Part shown: positions 1-13,549 of the stretch, one piece after another
Layout: each line of letters begins with the position of its first letter
How positions within the stretch are numbered: position 1 is the first letter of the stretch
NCBI GenBank assembly: GCA_036852015.1
Contig: JAANDG010000071.1
Coordinates: forward strand, 310,001-374,000
Direction: 5' to 3'
DNA length: 64,000 nt
Source: Pelodera strongyloides
Lineage: Eukaryota; Nematoda; Chromadorea; Rhabditida; Rhabditidae
Made by a program: the position numbers and the translations under genes
Notes under the pieces: model-generated
Seen by the model: the letters and a program-made list of their open reading frames with translations, nothing else
Database searches by the model: none
Told to the model about the DNA's origin: nothing

Positions 1-100
1 TTAAAATCAATAGTGCGCATAGGACTCTCCACGTCTATGGCATTGCCCCTAGTGACAACTGTCTGCCAATGGTACTACCCTATTCACACAACACCATTCC

Positions 101-412
101 TAGTGTATTTATCTCCAGTTTCGCAGGGCCGAAACAGGGCGAATCTGGCCCAAAAATCATTCAGCGCGGCTTTCACTTTCCATACATAAGCACAATTTGA
201 AACTCGCTACAAAAATTGAAAATCAGGGACAAATTTGAATTTAATACAGATATTCGCATGCAAGTAGCTAATACGTGTACTAATTCAAATTTGTCCCTGA
301 TCTTCAATTTTTGTAGCGAGTTTCTTAATGAGTTTCTATATGCAAAGTGAAAGCCGCGCTGAATGATTTTTTGAGGTGTTTCGGCCCTGCGAAACTGGAG
401 ATAAATACACTA
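101..412. mobile_element. Foldback MITE with TA flanks
   Basis: The two ends are reverse complements: TAGTGTATTTATCTCCAG at 101 and its complement ending at 412. Pairing continues with gaps for about 130 bp per arm (GTTTCGGCCCTGC, GCGGCTTTCACTTT, CAGGGACAAATTTGAAT). TA at both edges suits a Tc1/mariner-type non-autonomous element. Confidence 0.8.
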
Positions 413-1823
413 TCCCAAAAAAAAGTACAGTAACCGTATTTTGAACTTTTAAAATTGCGATACTTTTAAATAGAATTTAGGATTAACTGCCGACGTTTAT
501 TTATGTACAGATAATTATTGAAACTTATACGCTGCTAGACAATGCTAGAGATAGTTTATTGTTATTATTATTAGCTAGTTCTTATTACTGATTACTCAAG
601 TTAAGAAACGAAGTAAATACCAAACCCTAACATGAGACTAGAGAGAGGGGGAGGGCCGAGACAAAACTACAAATAAACGACATCAAAATACCAAAAAGTA
701 ACGTCGCTAAATCGATTTTCGGCTCTGAATTTTGTTATCCCCGCAGCCCCGCAGAAAATAAGGAGAAAGGAAAACTAATTGAATTTTCAGGTTGGGCTAA
801 TATTAATGTGAACGAATTTAATATCCACCTATTGATATTGGAATTCAAGGTTGATGTGTGAGTTTTCAAAAATAATATCCAACGAAAAGGAAAAAAAAGA
901 AGTCCGAGATTTGCGACTGCAAAAATGAGCAATAAACTGCCACTAAAACTGAATCACGATCTCAGCTTTTGGCTTTTCAGTAACTAAGCACTAAGCACAT
1001 ATCGACCAAGCGAGGAAAGAATGAATCTCGGCTTCTTTGAAACTTTACGAAATATATTATGAAATATACTTGTATTACCAATCAGAAACAAATCATGGAA
1101 ATTCTCTTGTAATGCTTCACGGAAGAAAAAGGACTGGTGCTGTACTGTACCCGTACCGTACTGTAATCGCTACCATTAGGATAATTTCCACACAAAACTA
1201 CCAGGAATAGCAGCCAATAACCTAAAAGCCAAAAGCTGAATTCCTTCTAAAAGACGAATCCGAATCTATAACTAGTGAAGAGAACAATGAGCTTTTTCTC
1301 AAATAGGATCAAACCAAACACCGCGTGTGACGTGACGACTATGAAACTTGATATGCCATATGCTCAATGCTCTCACTAGTGAGAGTTGAACCTAACCCTA
1401 ACATAAAATGAAAGAGATAATATAACCTTTCGTATCTAACTGATGTTCTACAAAAAGAGCCCCTTGAGTTTTGTGTCTTAGAAGGTTAACTTCAACAATT
1501 GAATTCCTGAAACTATGATTTGAGAAATAGTCAACAGAAAGCAACGAGTCTTATCAAGTACAATTCGAGTTAATCAAACATGAATCGTTGGCAAACATCT
1601 GCAAGATCACCCGCAAAAAAAAACTGAATTCACAAAATTCCCACGTACACATCTTTGATTGCAATCTACACTCAAAACACTACTGTAATAATTACTGTAG
1701 CTTCACCCGAAATTACCAATACCGTAACATCACAAATCACAAGTACAGGAAAATGTCAATAAATATAATGTCCGGTTCTATGAACCAGTTTCTCGCATTA
1801 ATTCGAGACAATAAAAAATAAAT

Positions 1824-1829
1824 TTTATT
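1824..1829 (-). terminator. Candidate polyadenylation signal of stox
   Basis: AATAAA on the minus strand (TTTATT on plus) is the first canonical hexamer I see downstream of the stox stop at 2426, implying a 3' UTR of about 600 nt. Confidence 0.45.
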
Positions 1830-2425
1830 TCAAAACAAGCAAACATAAACAAATAACCTAGTGAGCAACTACATAATACGGTGTACAAAAAACTGCACAA
1901 ACTAAACGTGAAGATCGACACTGTCAACTGTGAGCAATTCAATTTGTAAACTATATACAACTTATAACAATCTTTCTTTCTTTTTTTGTATTTTTCGCTT
2001 TAAAAACATGCATCCCATTCCGTAACAAAACAAAGTAGAAACAGAGTAAATAAACATAAATAATATCACATATTGTTCGCACAAGGTTTTCATCAGTGTA
2101 GTATTTTTAGGGCTTCAATTACATTATTTCAATAATTAAAAAAAGGGTACCACGGGCACTCATTTTACATACATATTTATAGAGTATCAATGAAAGGCAA
2201 AGTTAAATACACACCGACTACAAAACAAAGAAAGTTAAACTCAAAACTACAGTTATATTTCAGACAAGAGTTGGACTAGCCTGTCTCCCCACTATTTCTG
2301 GGGATTTCTACATCAACCGACTAGTCTAGTCTACAATGATCATTTCTACTTCAAATGAGTCACACATGCTTTCCCTACAATATCAATCTGATAGCAATCT
2401 TTTCAATCAATAAGAAAGCAATACT

Positions 2426-5400
2426 TTACAGATTGCTGATCAAATTAACATACTTCCTGGGCGGGTGTGGGGGAGGTGTGGGCGAACAATATTGTGTCAG
2501 GGTGAACTCCTCAAACTGGGTGCTCTCGTCATCCGCGGCCGTGTCATCAAAAGTGTTCATGAATCGTGACACGTCCGTGACACCACCAATCGAGTGTCTG
2601 CGGTAGCCTGGCGCGCGGAAACTTCCGTCCAAGCGGAAAGGCTTCAGGTTCATATAGGTGTGATCGGCTGGGAGGTGGTCTTCGGGCTCGGAAGTTCCCG
2701 GGGGAAAGCTCTCTTGGGAACTGTACTGGCTGGGTAGCCTATCGCCTCCCAAGGCTGGTTCCTCACTCTCTGTCGTCACTGGAGACAGTGAATAGGCAGA
2801 ATCCGAATGATAAACTGGGGTCGACGACCTGAGCATTGGCTCATCACGCTGCTCACGCCTGAAAAGGAAATACATAAAAATTAAGTAATAACATATTACA
2901 GTATAACTTCTAAATCAAAGAATCCCATGGTTCATCCACAGAAAATGATGAGTTATCTGCCCGTGTCTGGTAAACCACGAAACATCAAAGAGAGGCTAAC
3001 ACTGTAAATCTGACGTAAACTCGTAAAAATAAAACTACAGTACCTCTTATTGCGTCTGCGTCTCTTCTGCTGGCACACAATATCGTCGACAATCTCAGCA
3101 TTGACTGGCAAGCACTCAGGTGGGTCGATTGGGCCATAGTTCAGACATTCAGAACTGCTGAAATACACAATAATAATTGGCAAAATAAGTAAACGAAGTA
3201 CTCCAATTATCACATTCACGTTCATAACGAGTATGGAAATCATATTACATTCTATTACTATAACATACCATCAACAGAAACGTGCATGCGTGGTGCTTTA
3301 TGAAAACGATGCATACCTATCACTGCGGCTGATTGCTCGTTCGCGTCGCTCTGCCCGTCTGTGAGTGCGGCGAGCTTTTCGCTCAGCTGCCGCCACGTTA
3401 TATCTCTTGACGATCGCATTGCCCTTGTGGTCCACATACGAATTGTACCTGCAAATTTAATTGGTTAATCAAATATCTAAGGCTTTGGTTTACAAAAAAA
3501 ATCCAATTCGAAAACCCCACAACCACTATTCGTTCCGGAGGTAATAAATCTCAAAAAGACGTCATGTACAAGACAGCTACATCTGTCTTGGGTGAAATAT
3601 TGCGCACATAAAACGCGTGAATCCCCCATTCTCTCTCGGAGAGATAGTAGTGCAAAAGGTCGCGACCAGGTGCGACCATAGTGTTTACGACTCTAAATGG
3701 AATTACAGACTACGGTTAGACTACGGTTAGGTTACGGGTGGACTAGTGGACTAGTGCTACCAACCAACAAGCGAGCCACTTGATTTCCAGAATGATATTA
3801 CCTCATGCATAATACTACTAACTATGTACTTGACATGATGAAACACCTCTTCCTGCGTGTGAATACATATAAACCATGTTCACAGGACACATCCTGTCCC
3901 GGTAGTCGATGTTACGCAACGAATGCATGCAACTTACGTCAACCACACGGTCATAGACACATACGTGATGCCATAATTGATACCTAGACCCCGCCCGGAG
4001 AAAGGTTAGAGACCGCTAAGAATGCGAACTTATGTGAATGTGAAAGACAACCACGACCAATACGGAATTGCATAGGTTTTGCATATTTTGTCAAAGTCGG
4101 GAATGGGGAATATGGATAACCCATGGAATTACAACGAAAGGACCCCCATTATATAAAAGAGGAGAATGCAAACAAAGGAGGAGGTGCCAAGCCCTACGGC
4201 ACGTGTGCTATCCTAGTTTTTAACACCAGTTCAATAGAAGACGATTTTCACGCCAAACGTTCACCAATTAGCGGCTTTTGTTCGGTAAGTTAGCGCCTCA
4301 TTGTTTACCGAGCGCGTCCTTGCTTTCACACGTATTCAAATGTAATTCTGAACAAATGTTCGCCAGTGCCGAGAGCAAATTTAAGTAAAAGAACACAGTT
4401 AGACACTTATAACTCAACATACTGGATATTGCTCGAAAAATTACTTTCCAATGCGAATACTCATCGCAGAAGTCAACTACCTCTTACATTCGATGATTCG
4501 ATAACCATAGGTTGTATTGGATGGGAGAATTAAGCCAGGGTTAACCACGGTTAAACACCTGCTCCATTATCTTGCCATGTCGTTCTATCACACATGCAAC
4601 GAACAAACGAGAGCTAACAAGCTAGCTAATAGATCAGACGCCTATGTGGGCTAATTAACAATGAGGATTAACACGGGTTTAATTGGGTGACCCTGAGAGC
4701 TTTAGAACAACAACTACACGCGCCAGAAAGCCGGAAGTTAAGGCAGGTGCTGAAGGGAAAAGGGAGAGGCTAACTAGAACACATAGAACACCAAAACAAC
4801 ATTTGAATGTGAACGAGAAGCAAATATTGTGAGTGATGACGTCACAAATTTTGAAAATAAATTCACTGGCAGAGTGCCAGCCGGTTTCCGCAACGCAGTC
4901 GCCTGCAGAGCGGCAGTGCATCTCAGAAAGGGAACTAAAAAACGTACTTTGTTGCCACAGGCGGGAGTGGTACCGAGACTTGAGGTACTGCGGGCTTCTG
5001 AAGAGTTGTTGGAATAATCCTGGGTGCTGTAGAAGTCCATCCCGAATTGGTTGACGTTGGTAGAACGGCGGTAAACGTAGGAATATTTTGTGAACCAGCC
5101 TAGAATTAAAACAATTGATTTCATATAATTATTTCCAATAAAAAGAAAGCATTTGGTCCCTTTCCATCCTACAACGTTCACACGAAAAATTTCAAAGGAC
5201 GTTTGTTCTAGTGCAGGCCGGTTATCGTAAAGTTTGCTCTCTAATTACTTAATTGATACTGCCAGCGACCTTGAGTGTTGAGACCATACTGTAATTATAG
5301 CAAATTTTTAAATTTAGTTTTCTGCTATCTAAAACTTTGCCCTTTTCAAAAAATTGTTTACCTTATGTTGGTCCTTTCTCGAGAACAATTTGGCTAGGAT

Positions 5401-8060
5401 TCCGAATCTCTTCTTTTCTGGTTTTTCTACTGGAGCATCAATAATGCTCTCGCCAGTCTGACACTCGATGGAGATCTTCTGCTCTGGAACCTGTTGTGAG
5501 CCTGACGGATGAGCCGGAACTAAAATAACCCAATTAATTAATGCGTTAAAGCGATATGACACGTTGTTAGAAAGATACGCTGGACGACTGCAGTTCAATG
5601 TATTACATGCAAATTTCTGCGCCCTTCTGCGCATTTCCGCCACAAAAGCTCGCCAATTATAGCGCGGAGTAACGAGATATAAGATTTGAAAAACTACCGT
5701 ACCCGAAACGAAAAAGTGATCTCCCATCTGATAGACCAGGCCAGTCGCCGTGAGACCCATCACGGTCTGTCTCATCATTTCCAGACTTGGTGGTGCCACA
5801 TGTGGAGTGCATTGGTGAATATGCTCCCGCACTGTGCGAAGTGTAGCTGGACGACCCTGAAATTTGCATATAACATTATCATATAGCAAAAAATACAGTA
5901 TCTTAGAAACTACAGTATGCCACGACAATAATCAAGTTAATTAATATAACATTGAATCAATAAATACCGTTCGGTTGAGATGAGCTATCGCATCACAGAG
6001 CACATCTCCCAATGGAACGAAGTGTGTTTGTTGAACGGATTGAATGGCGCCCATATCACCTGAAAAATATTAAAGTTACAGAAAAAGGCATGAAAAACTT
6101 CGTCACAAAACCATTTCGACCATCTCGAGTAACAATCTCGACTTATATTCACAAGCACTTTCAGAATACCATATTGTCCAACTGATCAATGATCAACACA
6201 GTTCCCATGCCTTAATTTCACCCTCAAGGATCATTAATATAGTCTATCTTATAACTACTACACTGCAAAACCATGCATATCTGTTGCATGATTCGGGTAG
6301 ACATCCAGAAGTCACCAGATTACATTCATACCATTTTCTCTAATCTACCCATCTACCTCTGTGGTTCTGTCCTCAAGTTTACGACACCCCTACTAATCGC
6401 ACCCTATTATATACCCGTACCGCCAAAGTTACCAGCGCCCAACGCCTGCTGTGCGTGGCTAGTTGAAAAGTCGAACAAGTACCATTTGCCGTTGCAACGT
6501 CTATTGTATAAATACACTATTGCGATTTCTGCTGCTCGTTCTGCTATAAATTAGTAATCGGTAGTTTTATTGGTGGAACTACCGATAATCGTATAATTGG
6601 CTTTAGTGTTTAGGGGTACTGTAGCTATCTGGCTTGCTAGAAGTTGAACCGTAGCTGTTTTCTCAAAATTTCAGCGGTATTGTACGTGGTTTGTAAAGCT
6701 AACACAGGGGAATGAATAAAGACGCATCAAAACAACAGGTTATACCGCTTAAAAGGCAGTTTCTCTAGTTAGCGAAGCTAGGGGGCGCAGGTACCGCGCA
6801 CCTGTCCTTCTAGTGCCAATATTTGAACCACCGAGAAATTGCTCGCACGCAACGTGGCGCAACCAGTGGTGCTAGCGTTATATTTGTTCTAATATATGAC
6901 ACCCACATCTGCCAGCGTAGATCAATATGGAGTTAATTTCTCGGCGTATTTACTTATACTTCGACACCTCGGAACATATTTATTCTCAAAGTTTTAACAA
7001 AACGACTGAACAAAACGACTGCATCTAGTCGTATAGGAACTACATAGAATTCATACATATGTCAGCATGCCAAATCTGTTAATAATTTATGCTAATTACA
7101 GCACTAGTGACTCTTGAAGTTTAGCGTAAGTGTGTTAGGTTGGTAACAGAGTTACACACAGTCCACTAAAGGAAAGAGTCGAAGAAAAAAATGTGTCGCT
7201 TTCAAGTTTGGCGCGCGAAAACTGGGTTAACTCACGCTCTGGCGCCGTAGTCATTAACATTGACATTTCGAAACACTTCTTTGAAAAGGGGAAAAAGAAC
7301 TGCCTCACTTTTAAGAAAAGAGTGAGTCCATCAAAACCGGTGATTGATACACTAAGTACTATTCACAAAAGATTTTGATACATTCCAACTAACGACTCCA
7401 ACTAACGGATATCTAGTTTGCTTTTTAAATGAGCCTATCTAAAACTTTCAAAAACTCAAATTTCCAGTTGAAAACTTGCATAGTTTCCTACCTTGTACAG
7501 AGCAATTAAGCAATTATCTCAAATTTCCTTAGATAGCATCTTTGTGTAATTTTCTAGTGAGAAATTGGGTGTTAGGCACCAGTTCTCGTAGGGCAGGTGG
7601 CTCTGTGAGTTAGGTTAGGGGACTTTTAACTTACATAGTCACCAGTAATTAGCATAAAAGTATTGCCGGGTTTGGCACGCGGACATCTGGCTACGATACC
7701 ACATACAGTTCCAAGTTTATACGTAAAGTTACGGTATCTTTTAAGTTAATGTGGTGTGCGGCTGTAGATTTCCGTGTTGGAAATAATTTACTTTAGAATT
7801 GATATGCTATTCTCTTGTATTATTTCTTCAAAGTTAGTCACAATACCCAAATTACCCGTGGAGGTCATTCCATTAATAAATGTCATATTATTTTCTGACA
7901 GCTCATTGTTTTCCTAATAAGTACTCGATCATGATAGTTGAGAAGGAGTCAGATAGATTAGTAGCCAGAGGGAGATTAGATAACCTTAGGAGGGACAAGG
8001 GTTCCCAGGGAGCGAGAAGAAGACCCTCTCCTCTACTCTCTCTCTCTCGCTCTCTCTCTC

Positions 8061-8107
<47 letters not shown>

Positions 8108-10648
8108 AAGTTACAATGAAATAAGTCAAGAAAGTATGATGGAGTGGTGTTAGTGTTTTAGAATGACTTGGTTTATCCACACTTGAAGTAGTGTTCTCTG
8201 ATAGATTGGCTAATGACGAATTAAGACACAGAACGAACTTCTGTCTACAGTATCTGTACACAAAACCAGTTATAGGGGCTTTATGAAATAAACGAGTTTT
8301 TTTAGTTTAGATTACGCACATGGGTACCTCTTTCACGTGAATGCTAATTGCCATAAAATAAAATTTGCATAAATTTCCAACTCTAGGAGGTTTAAATATA
8401 CAGTAGACCTCAAACCACACATAATCTACTTACCAACCCTAAGCAAAGTCACAGCAGCTACTTTCCCATATTCTACAATTTTTTGCCAACGGCTGTCCTC
8501 CCTTAGTCGGCATTTGTAGCAACTAATACGTACATATGTTAGCCACGCTGTCCATAGCAGATTAGCATGAGTGATACGCTCAGGTTTAACCCTTTTGTTT
8601 AACCGGCCGCTATACCCATACCGCTAGGGTTAGAAAGGGTACCAATTTGCACCCAATTATACAGTTGAGGATGAATTTCATATGCTACAACATGGATATC
8701 GATTGATCGTTTTAGTTATGAAACCTACCAAGTGAAGAAATCCTATAACCGAGTGCAGGCTTCAAGATCCGGGTCACCCAAGCAGTTCTCAGAGCCGTTA
8801 GGTTCTTCTCAGGAGCACTGACGAATAGGGTTCCTGGAAATATTGATTGATTGATCAAAATTATATGACATACACCTTTAAAACGATTTTCATACTGTAA
8901 TATTCGGGAGAGGAAACGCATGCGTGCATCCCATTAGTATGCAGATGCATGTGTATTTTTGTAAACATAAATATAACATATCATTAGTCATTTCCTATAT
9001 TCAAATCCTCAAACAAGATTTCTCCGGAAGCCGAGGCCCAATTTTTCACTTTTATGACCTAACCATCTGTCACTAAGATATGCAAATGTGGAAAAAAGTG
9101 GGAAGGTAGTCTCCTACCTATAGACACGCGCTCGGGGCACATTTGTTATACTACCTAGGTCCTAGGCCAATATATATTCAAAGAATTTCAACATACAGTA
9201 TTTGCAGCAAGCGTAAAACTTATCATTCACGAACATCATTAGATGCACATTTCAACCGCAATTGTCGAAATTATGGCCGAAAAATGGTGCAAAAAGCAGA
9301 TAGACAATGAAAATGGTGTGCGCGGGTAATTGCACACCATTATGGTGAGAAATTTGCTCGGAAAAAGTGGCATAAAAAGTGGTGCGTACCCTTGTGGTAC
9401 TGCCAGCTGTAGCTCTCAATTCTGTGGCTAAGGTTCTAAGGTCATTTAGATTCAGCTGACATTATGATTAGAATTTTGAATTTAACAAATATAGCTGGTC
9501 ATATATTAGATTCAAACATTCTTCAATTTCTAAACTTCAAAAGAGCAATGGTGAATCACGCGTGCGCATATGGAAGATCGTGCATATATTAATTTTTACA
9601 AATGTTTCTTTCTTCCACCAGCCGCATAGGCATAAATTGCGCTCTGTAGCGGCGCTACGCGAGCGCTAACATCAAAGCTTATTGCGCAAAAAAGGCAGAA
9701 TTGTGCGTATCACAAATTGTCGTGGTTAGACGCTTAGGATAGACTATTGAATATTCAGAGTCTACGGTCACAAAGTCAACGATATAGTGTGCAAAAGTTG
9801 GAGTAGGTAGAGAAAGTTACGCTATGGTGAATATCGCAAAACTATTGCCTGCTAAGTGGCGCAGCAAAGTGGCAACAATAGAGAAAACAATAGGTGTGGT
9901 AAAGGTTAACTCGAGAAAAGAGAATGAAAGGTGTATGAATATATGCAAATGTCGAGAGATATCTACAGGGAAAGACAACATTTAGGATGTAAATACATAC
10001 ACTATCGAATATACAACCCATAGTGTAAATACTAACACTTTCTGGGTGCCGTACTGTATATTCTAGTTAAAGGACGAAATATATTGATATTATGATATGG
10101 CTCGATAACCGCTTTCACATGTGTACATAATAATCAAAATGTCGCGGGGAAATAATATTCTTCAAAAAAGTCAGTACGACATTAACATTTCGACAAATAT
10201 TATATAACAAATACAAAAATAATAATGTTCAATCAAATCAAACCTAGTATTCAAATTAGGTCGGTCGTAACTCAAAGCTACAGACTACTAAGAAGAACAA
10301 AAATTGGTACCAACTTCAAACTACAAACCTGGTCGCATAAAGCCCATGTAGATCATATTTTCCATAGCAGCCACCAGTTCTCTATTCCAGAAACAAGATC
10401 GGTTGGCTTCAACAAACGAATCGAACACCCTAAATTGGTATAAATTATTCATTAGATACCCTTATGCATGGTAGACATGTCAGGAATACCATATGCCCTT
10501 TTCAGAAGTGAAACCACATATTAATTTCCAACCAGAGGGAAGCAAGCCATGAACAACAACAAATTAAAACAAAAACAAATAAAACTCACTTTCTCCCATT
10601 TTTGGGTTTCGGCCCATCTAGTACAATAGCCAGGCAGGAAGCAGACAT
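2426..10648 (-). CDS. stox: Storkhead-box (STOX / HAM-1 family) winged-helix protein, complete, 10 exons
   Basis: Exons in transcript order (minus strand): 10648-10590, 10429-10329, 8833-8729, 6059-5968, 5856-5703, 5519-5362, 5099-4948, 3448-3317, 3157-3044, 2858-2426. They total 1500 nt, 499 aa plus stop, and all nine junctions agree in phase with GT/AG sites. Residues about 20-90 match the STOX1 N-terminal region (motif EANRSCFWN, then GTLFVSAP and GYRISSLGD). Residues about 100-172 form the storkhead winged helix: FVPLGDVLCDAIAHLN, a helix-turn region, APPSLEMMRQTV, then LVYQMGDHFFVS. A basic KKRFG...LFSRKD segment follows, as in vertebrate STOX. The C-terminal half is low complexity: a KRRRRNK stretch (possible nuclear signal), then an acidic and Ser/Pro-rich tail ending near PTPPPHPPRKY. 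Family members are DNA-binding nuclear factors; C. elegans HAM-1 acts in asymmetric neuroblast division. It is shorter than vertebrate STOX1 because the middle region is reduced. The 5' UTR is not defined. Confidence 0.93.
5541..5690. repeat. Degenerate AAAGCG-end element in a stox intron
   Basis: The intron between stox exons 5 and 6 holds TTAAAGCGATATGACACG and GCAAATTTCTGCGCCC blocks also found near 16860-17080 and 17580-17815. It looks like an old non-autonomous insertion without a clear second end. Confidence 0.35.
6060..8728. other. Large stox intron 3
   Basis: This 2.7-kb intron separates exon 3 from the storkhead-domain exons. I found no further coding exon in it. It contains the (CT)n tract at 8032-8104; the rest is unique-looking AT-rich sequence. 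Confidence 0.6.
8032..8104. repeat. (CT)n microsatellite
   Basis: About 70 bp of CT dinucleotides with a few interruptions (CGC, CGTT). Reading frames crossing it on either strand are artefacts. Confidence 0.95.
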
Positions 10649-10837
10649 GTTTAGTTCAAGGAAAACTGGTCTAGATCAAAAGTGCTCGGGTACTGAACCG
10701 ATACTAAACCGATCTCGAATGATTCTCGACCTGTGCTAGGAGGAGTTGGAGACCGACAATGTCACGGTTCTGATGAATGATCTGTTGGTTGAGAGGAGTC
10801 TTCCCAAAAAGGGTGGAGAATGTCCTCGAAGTTGGGG

Positions 10838-10975
10838 GCGTGGTCTATTGGTAGCACTGGGCTAGAGGCTGGTACTGGTTAGAGGTGGTACGGTTGTCGA
10901 CACACCGAAAAGGGGCGGAGTTTATGGCTGCACCAAGGGATACGAGGCAAGAGGTCGCGGGTTCGAATCCAGCCA
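10838..10975 (+). pseudogene. tRNA-like sequence split by an insertion
   Basis: A good A-box/D-arm (GTGGTCTATTGGTAGCAC, about 10840-10857) and a perfect B-box (GGTTCGAATCC, 10960-10970) lie on the same strand but about 100 bp apart, against about 35 in a normal tRNA. It is either a tRNA pseudogene with an insertion or a tRNA-derived SINE head. It lies about 190 bp upstream of the stox ATG. Confidence 0.45.
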
Positions 10976-12863
10976 GCGGCAATACACCTGGAAATTGAAT
11001 TGAGAGTGAATTTCTGTAATGTTGTATTTATAGAATAAAATAGTTATACGATATTTAAGCCAACAATAAGATACCGCATGAGTAATACAATTAGGATAGT
11101 TGCAGAGAAATGCAACTACATCGGTAGCTTGGAGCTAGGAGTTAGGTTAGCGGTGGGCGAAAAAAATACGAAATCATTTCCATTTAACCTTAATGAAAAT
11201 GTGCCAGGTACGTAGTTTGCACTAGATTGATGTTAGATTGTTGCGATATCGTTGCAGACAATGTTCTTGATTTTGGCACGCAAATTGCACGAATTTATCA
11301 CGATCAAGGAACAAGTGTCTGTGTCTTGCAAAGGACTGCTCCATTGAACTTCAATGCTTGACAAATCAGATAGTTAGCACTATTTTTATTTGAGAAATGT
11401 GGTTTGCGAGTTTGCGGCAACTAGCATTCATCACCCCCATCATATTGCTAACATTTAAGTTACAGTATATATACGTATTTACAACACCAACCGAGTCCAT
11501 ACAAGTTCGCCCCTAATTTGCAAAATATCACGAAACAAAATTAGTACGTAAAGGATACCCTGAATTCTGAATTTAGAGTAGTTCAGTTTACTGCATACTG
11601 TAGTGTGATACAAATTTACAAAAAGACATGTACATGTTGTCTACCAAACTCACGATTATACAAAGACGAAAGATAAATCCAAATACGGCAGTCTAATTCA
11701 AAGTTCTAAAGTTCAACTTATGCAAATTTCCTACAGACACTCTGCTACCCCTGGTGCTCACAATCAATCATGACAGTTGAGTTGTCAAACAACATTGTCA
11801 CATTCTGTATGCAAATTAATGATGAATTATGTAAATACCACCAACTCCTCCCGCACGTTGCTGTGGGATATATGCTGTCTAGTCGAAGTTGATTGGGGCT
11901 TTGGATACCGTAATTTTTTTATAATTTTTTATAAATTATAAATTTTCTAAAAATTCGGATATCCAGATACCAAGAAGGTTTACTAAATGGCTCACACTGA
12001 ACAAACTTACAATAAGTGGCTAAGTTAAGAATTGGAGGAAAACAGCAAGAACTAGAAAATAGCAAGAACAAGAAACATCAGCAAAGATGTGCGCGGCGTA
12101 AGTATCTATGCAGTCGCTATACTAACCTGTGCAAACTGCAGAGTGCAGCTTCAAAGGTATCAAATACCTATAGTATCATATTATTCCAAAACTCAGCAAT
12201 ATTCAAATCCAGCCTATTGTACCCCTTTAATGTGCGTTAGAATGTACTCTCCCCAGTTGACGATGACTTTTTCCCACGTCTTATTATAAAGAGTAAAAAT
12301 TCCGTGTTTTCGTTGAAAAGCTATTCAAACAAGCCCTAAAAATGGTCGGCTTTTATTGTAGACGTGGGAGTTTACCACGGAAAACCCATGTACAAAAACA
12401 TACAAAGAACTGACTTTTGTGGATGAGGGTACTTCAAAAAGTTATTCAAATGATGGATTTGTGTTTTAAAGGTACAAGAACAGTCCACCATACCTTCTTA
12501 CTTTGAGCGACTTGAATATATGAGGTGATTTAATTATTTTCTGGTACCAATGAAGGAATACACCCGAAGTTTACAAATTCATTCAAAAGTAGTAGGAAAG
12601 ATCCACAATTAACAAACCAATCAAATCAAGTTATAGAAGGCAGCTGCCTGATTCTAGATTCTAGGCACGCTTATTTACTATAGAAACATCTGCGCAATCG
12701 TGCTCTAATTTCTAAATCAACTAATTTGTGTTTTAGCATTGCTATTTTTAGTCGTTAGACGGAGTACCAATTAGGACACTACTTACTGCTAGTGATTTCA
12801 AAGGAAGGAAGAAAAGGCATGTCATAACGCCCTTCTTTAATACCTTGGTTTATCTTTGAGAAG

Positions 12864-12955
12864 TTGGAAGGCCTCGGTTGGGATTCGAGCCCACGGACCC
12901 CTCGCTCCAGAGTTAAACTCTCTACCTTCTGCCGTACAGTTACAGAATTAAGTTT
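12864..12955 (-). pseudogene. tRNA-like sequence or tRNA-derived SINE head
   Basis: On the minus strand an A-box-like GGCAGAAGGTAGAGAG is followed by CTCTGGAGCGAGGGGTCC and a B-box-like GGGCTCGAATCCCA at tRNA spacing. The acceptor stem does not close, so it is probably not a working tRNA. Confidence 0.45.
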
Positions 12956-13484
12956 TCCTATCGCTTTTTATACACGAACATATGTAAGGCAAAAAAAGCT
13001 ACAAAAGAGACCCCGGAAGATGCTAGTATTATCCACAGTTTTTTTTAAGCATACGACGGTGGTATAATTAGTATAAGTATAATTAGATCACGGTATGGTC
13101 TAGCGTCGTTTTAGGCGTAGCGTCTTGTCGCACACTACTTCAACATAGCACATAATTCCGCATAAAAGGCTGTTAGGTAACTTTGTTGCTTCGTCCGACT
13201 ACCGGGGACGAAAAATTATGAAGGGTCGCATTGAAAAACAGACTTGAAATTCATATCACTTTTTCTTCGCCCAATTGCTTCGACCAAATTTATTAGTTGT
13301 ATATTCGAAACCCATTAGCTATTCTCTCGTCGAGAGCTCATAAATGCACTTTTTGTATCGTAAATTAGCTCCGAAATATCCCAAGTCATACAAGATTTGA
13401 ATGAAAAGCCAGTAATAAGATCTCATTAGGATTTGTTATGCTTATAAAATAAATGAATTTTTCCCCAACCTCATGGGAAATCAC

Positions 13485-13549
13485 AAACCCCGATAAGGCC
13501 CCGATCACGTCCCCCAAAAAATCGGGCCGTGATCGGGGCCATATCGGGG
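13485..13549. repeat. GC-rich double-arm hairpin
   Basis: ACCCCGAT then GGCCCCGATCACG pairs with CGTGATCGGGGCC then ATCGGGGT, leaving an 18-nt loop. The inner 13-bp arms (13497-13509 and 13528-13540) are perfect. A further GATCGGGG-like copy follows to about 13585. Confidence 0.7.

Noticed and set aside
4774..5181. 135-codon minus-strand frame reading DFYSTQDYSNNSSEARST
   Set aside because: It covers stox exon 7 in the wrong phase; only the frame giving STNSGWTSTAP joins both neighbouring exons in phase.
7880..8261. Open frames on both strands through a CT/GA tract
   Set aside because: They exist only because the dinucleotide repeat cannot make stop codons; no splice sites or codon bias around them.
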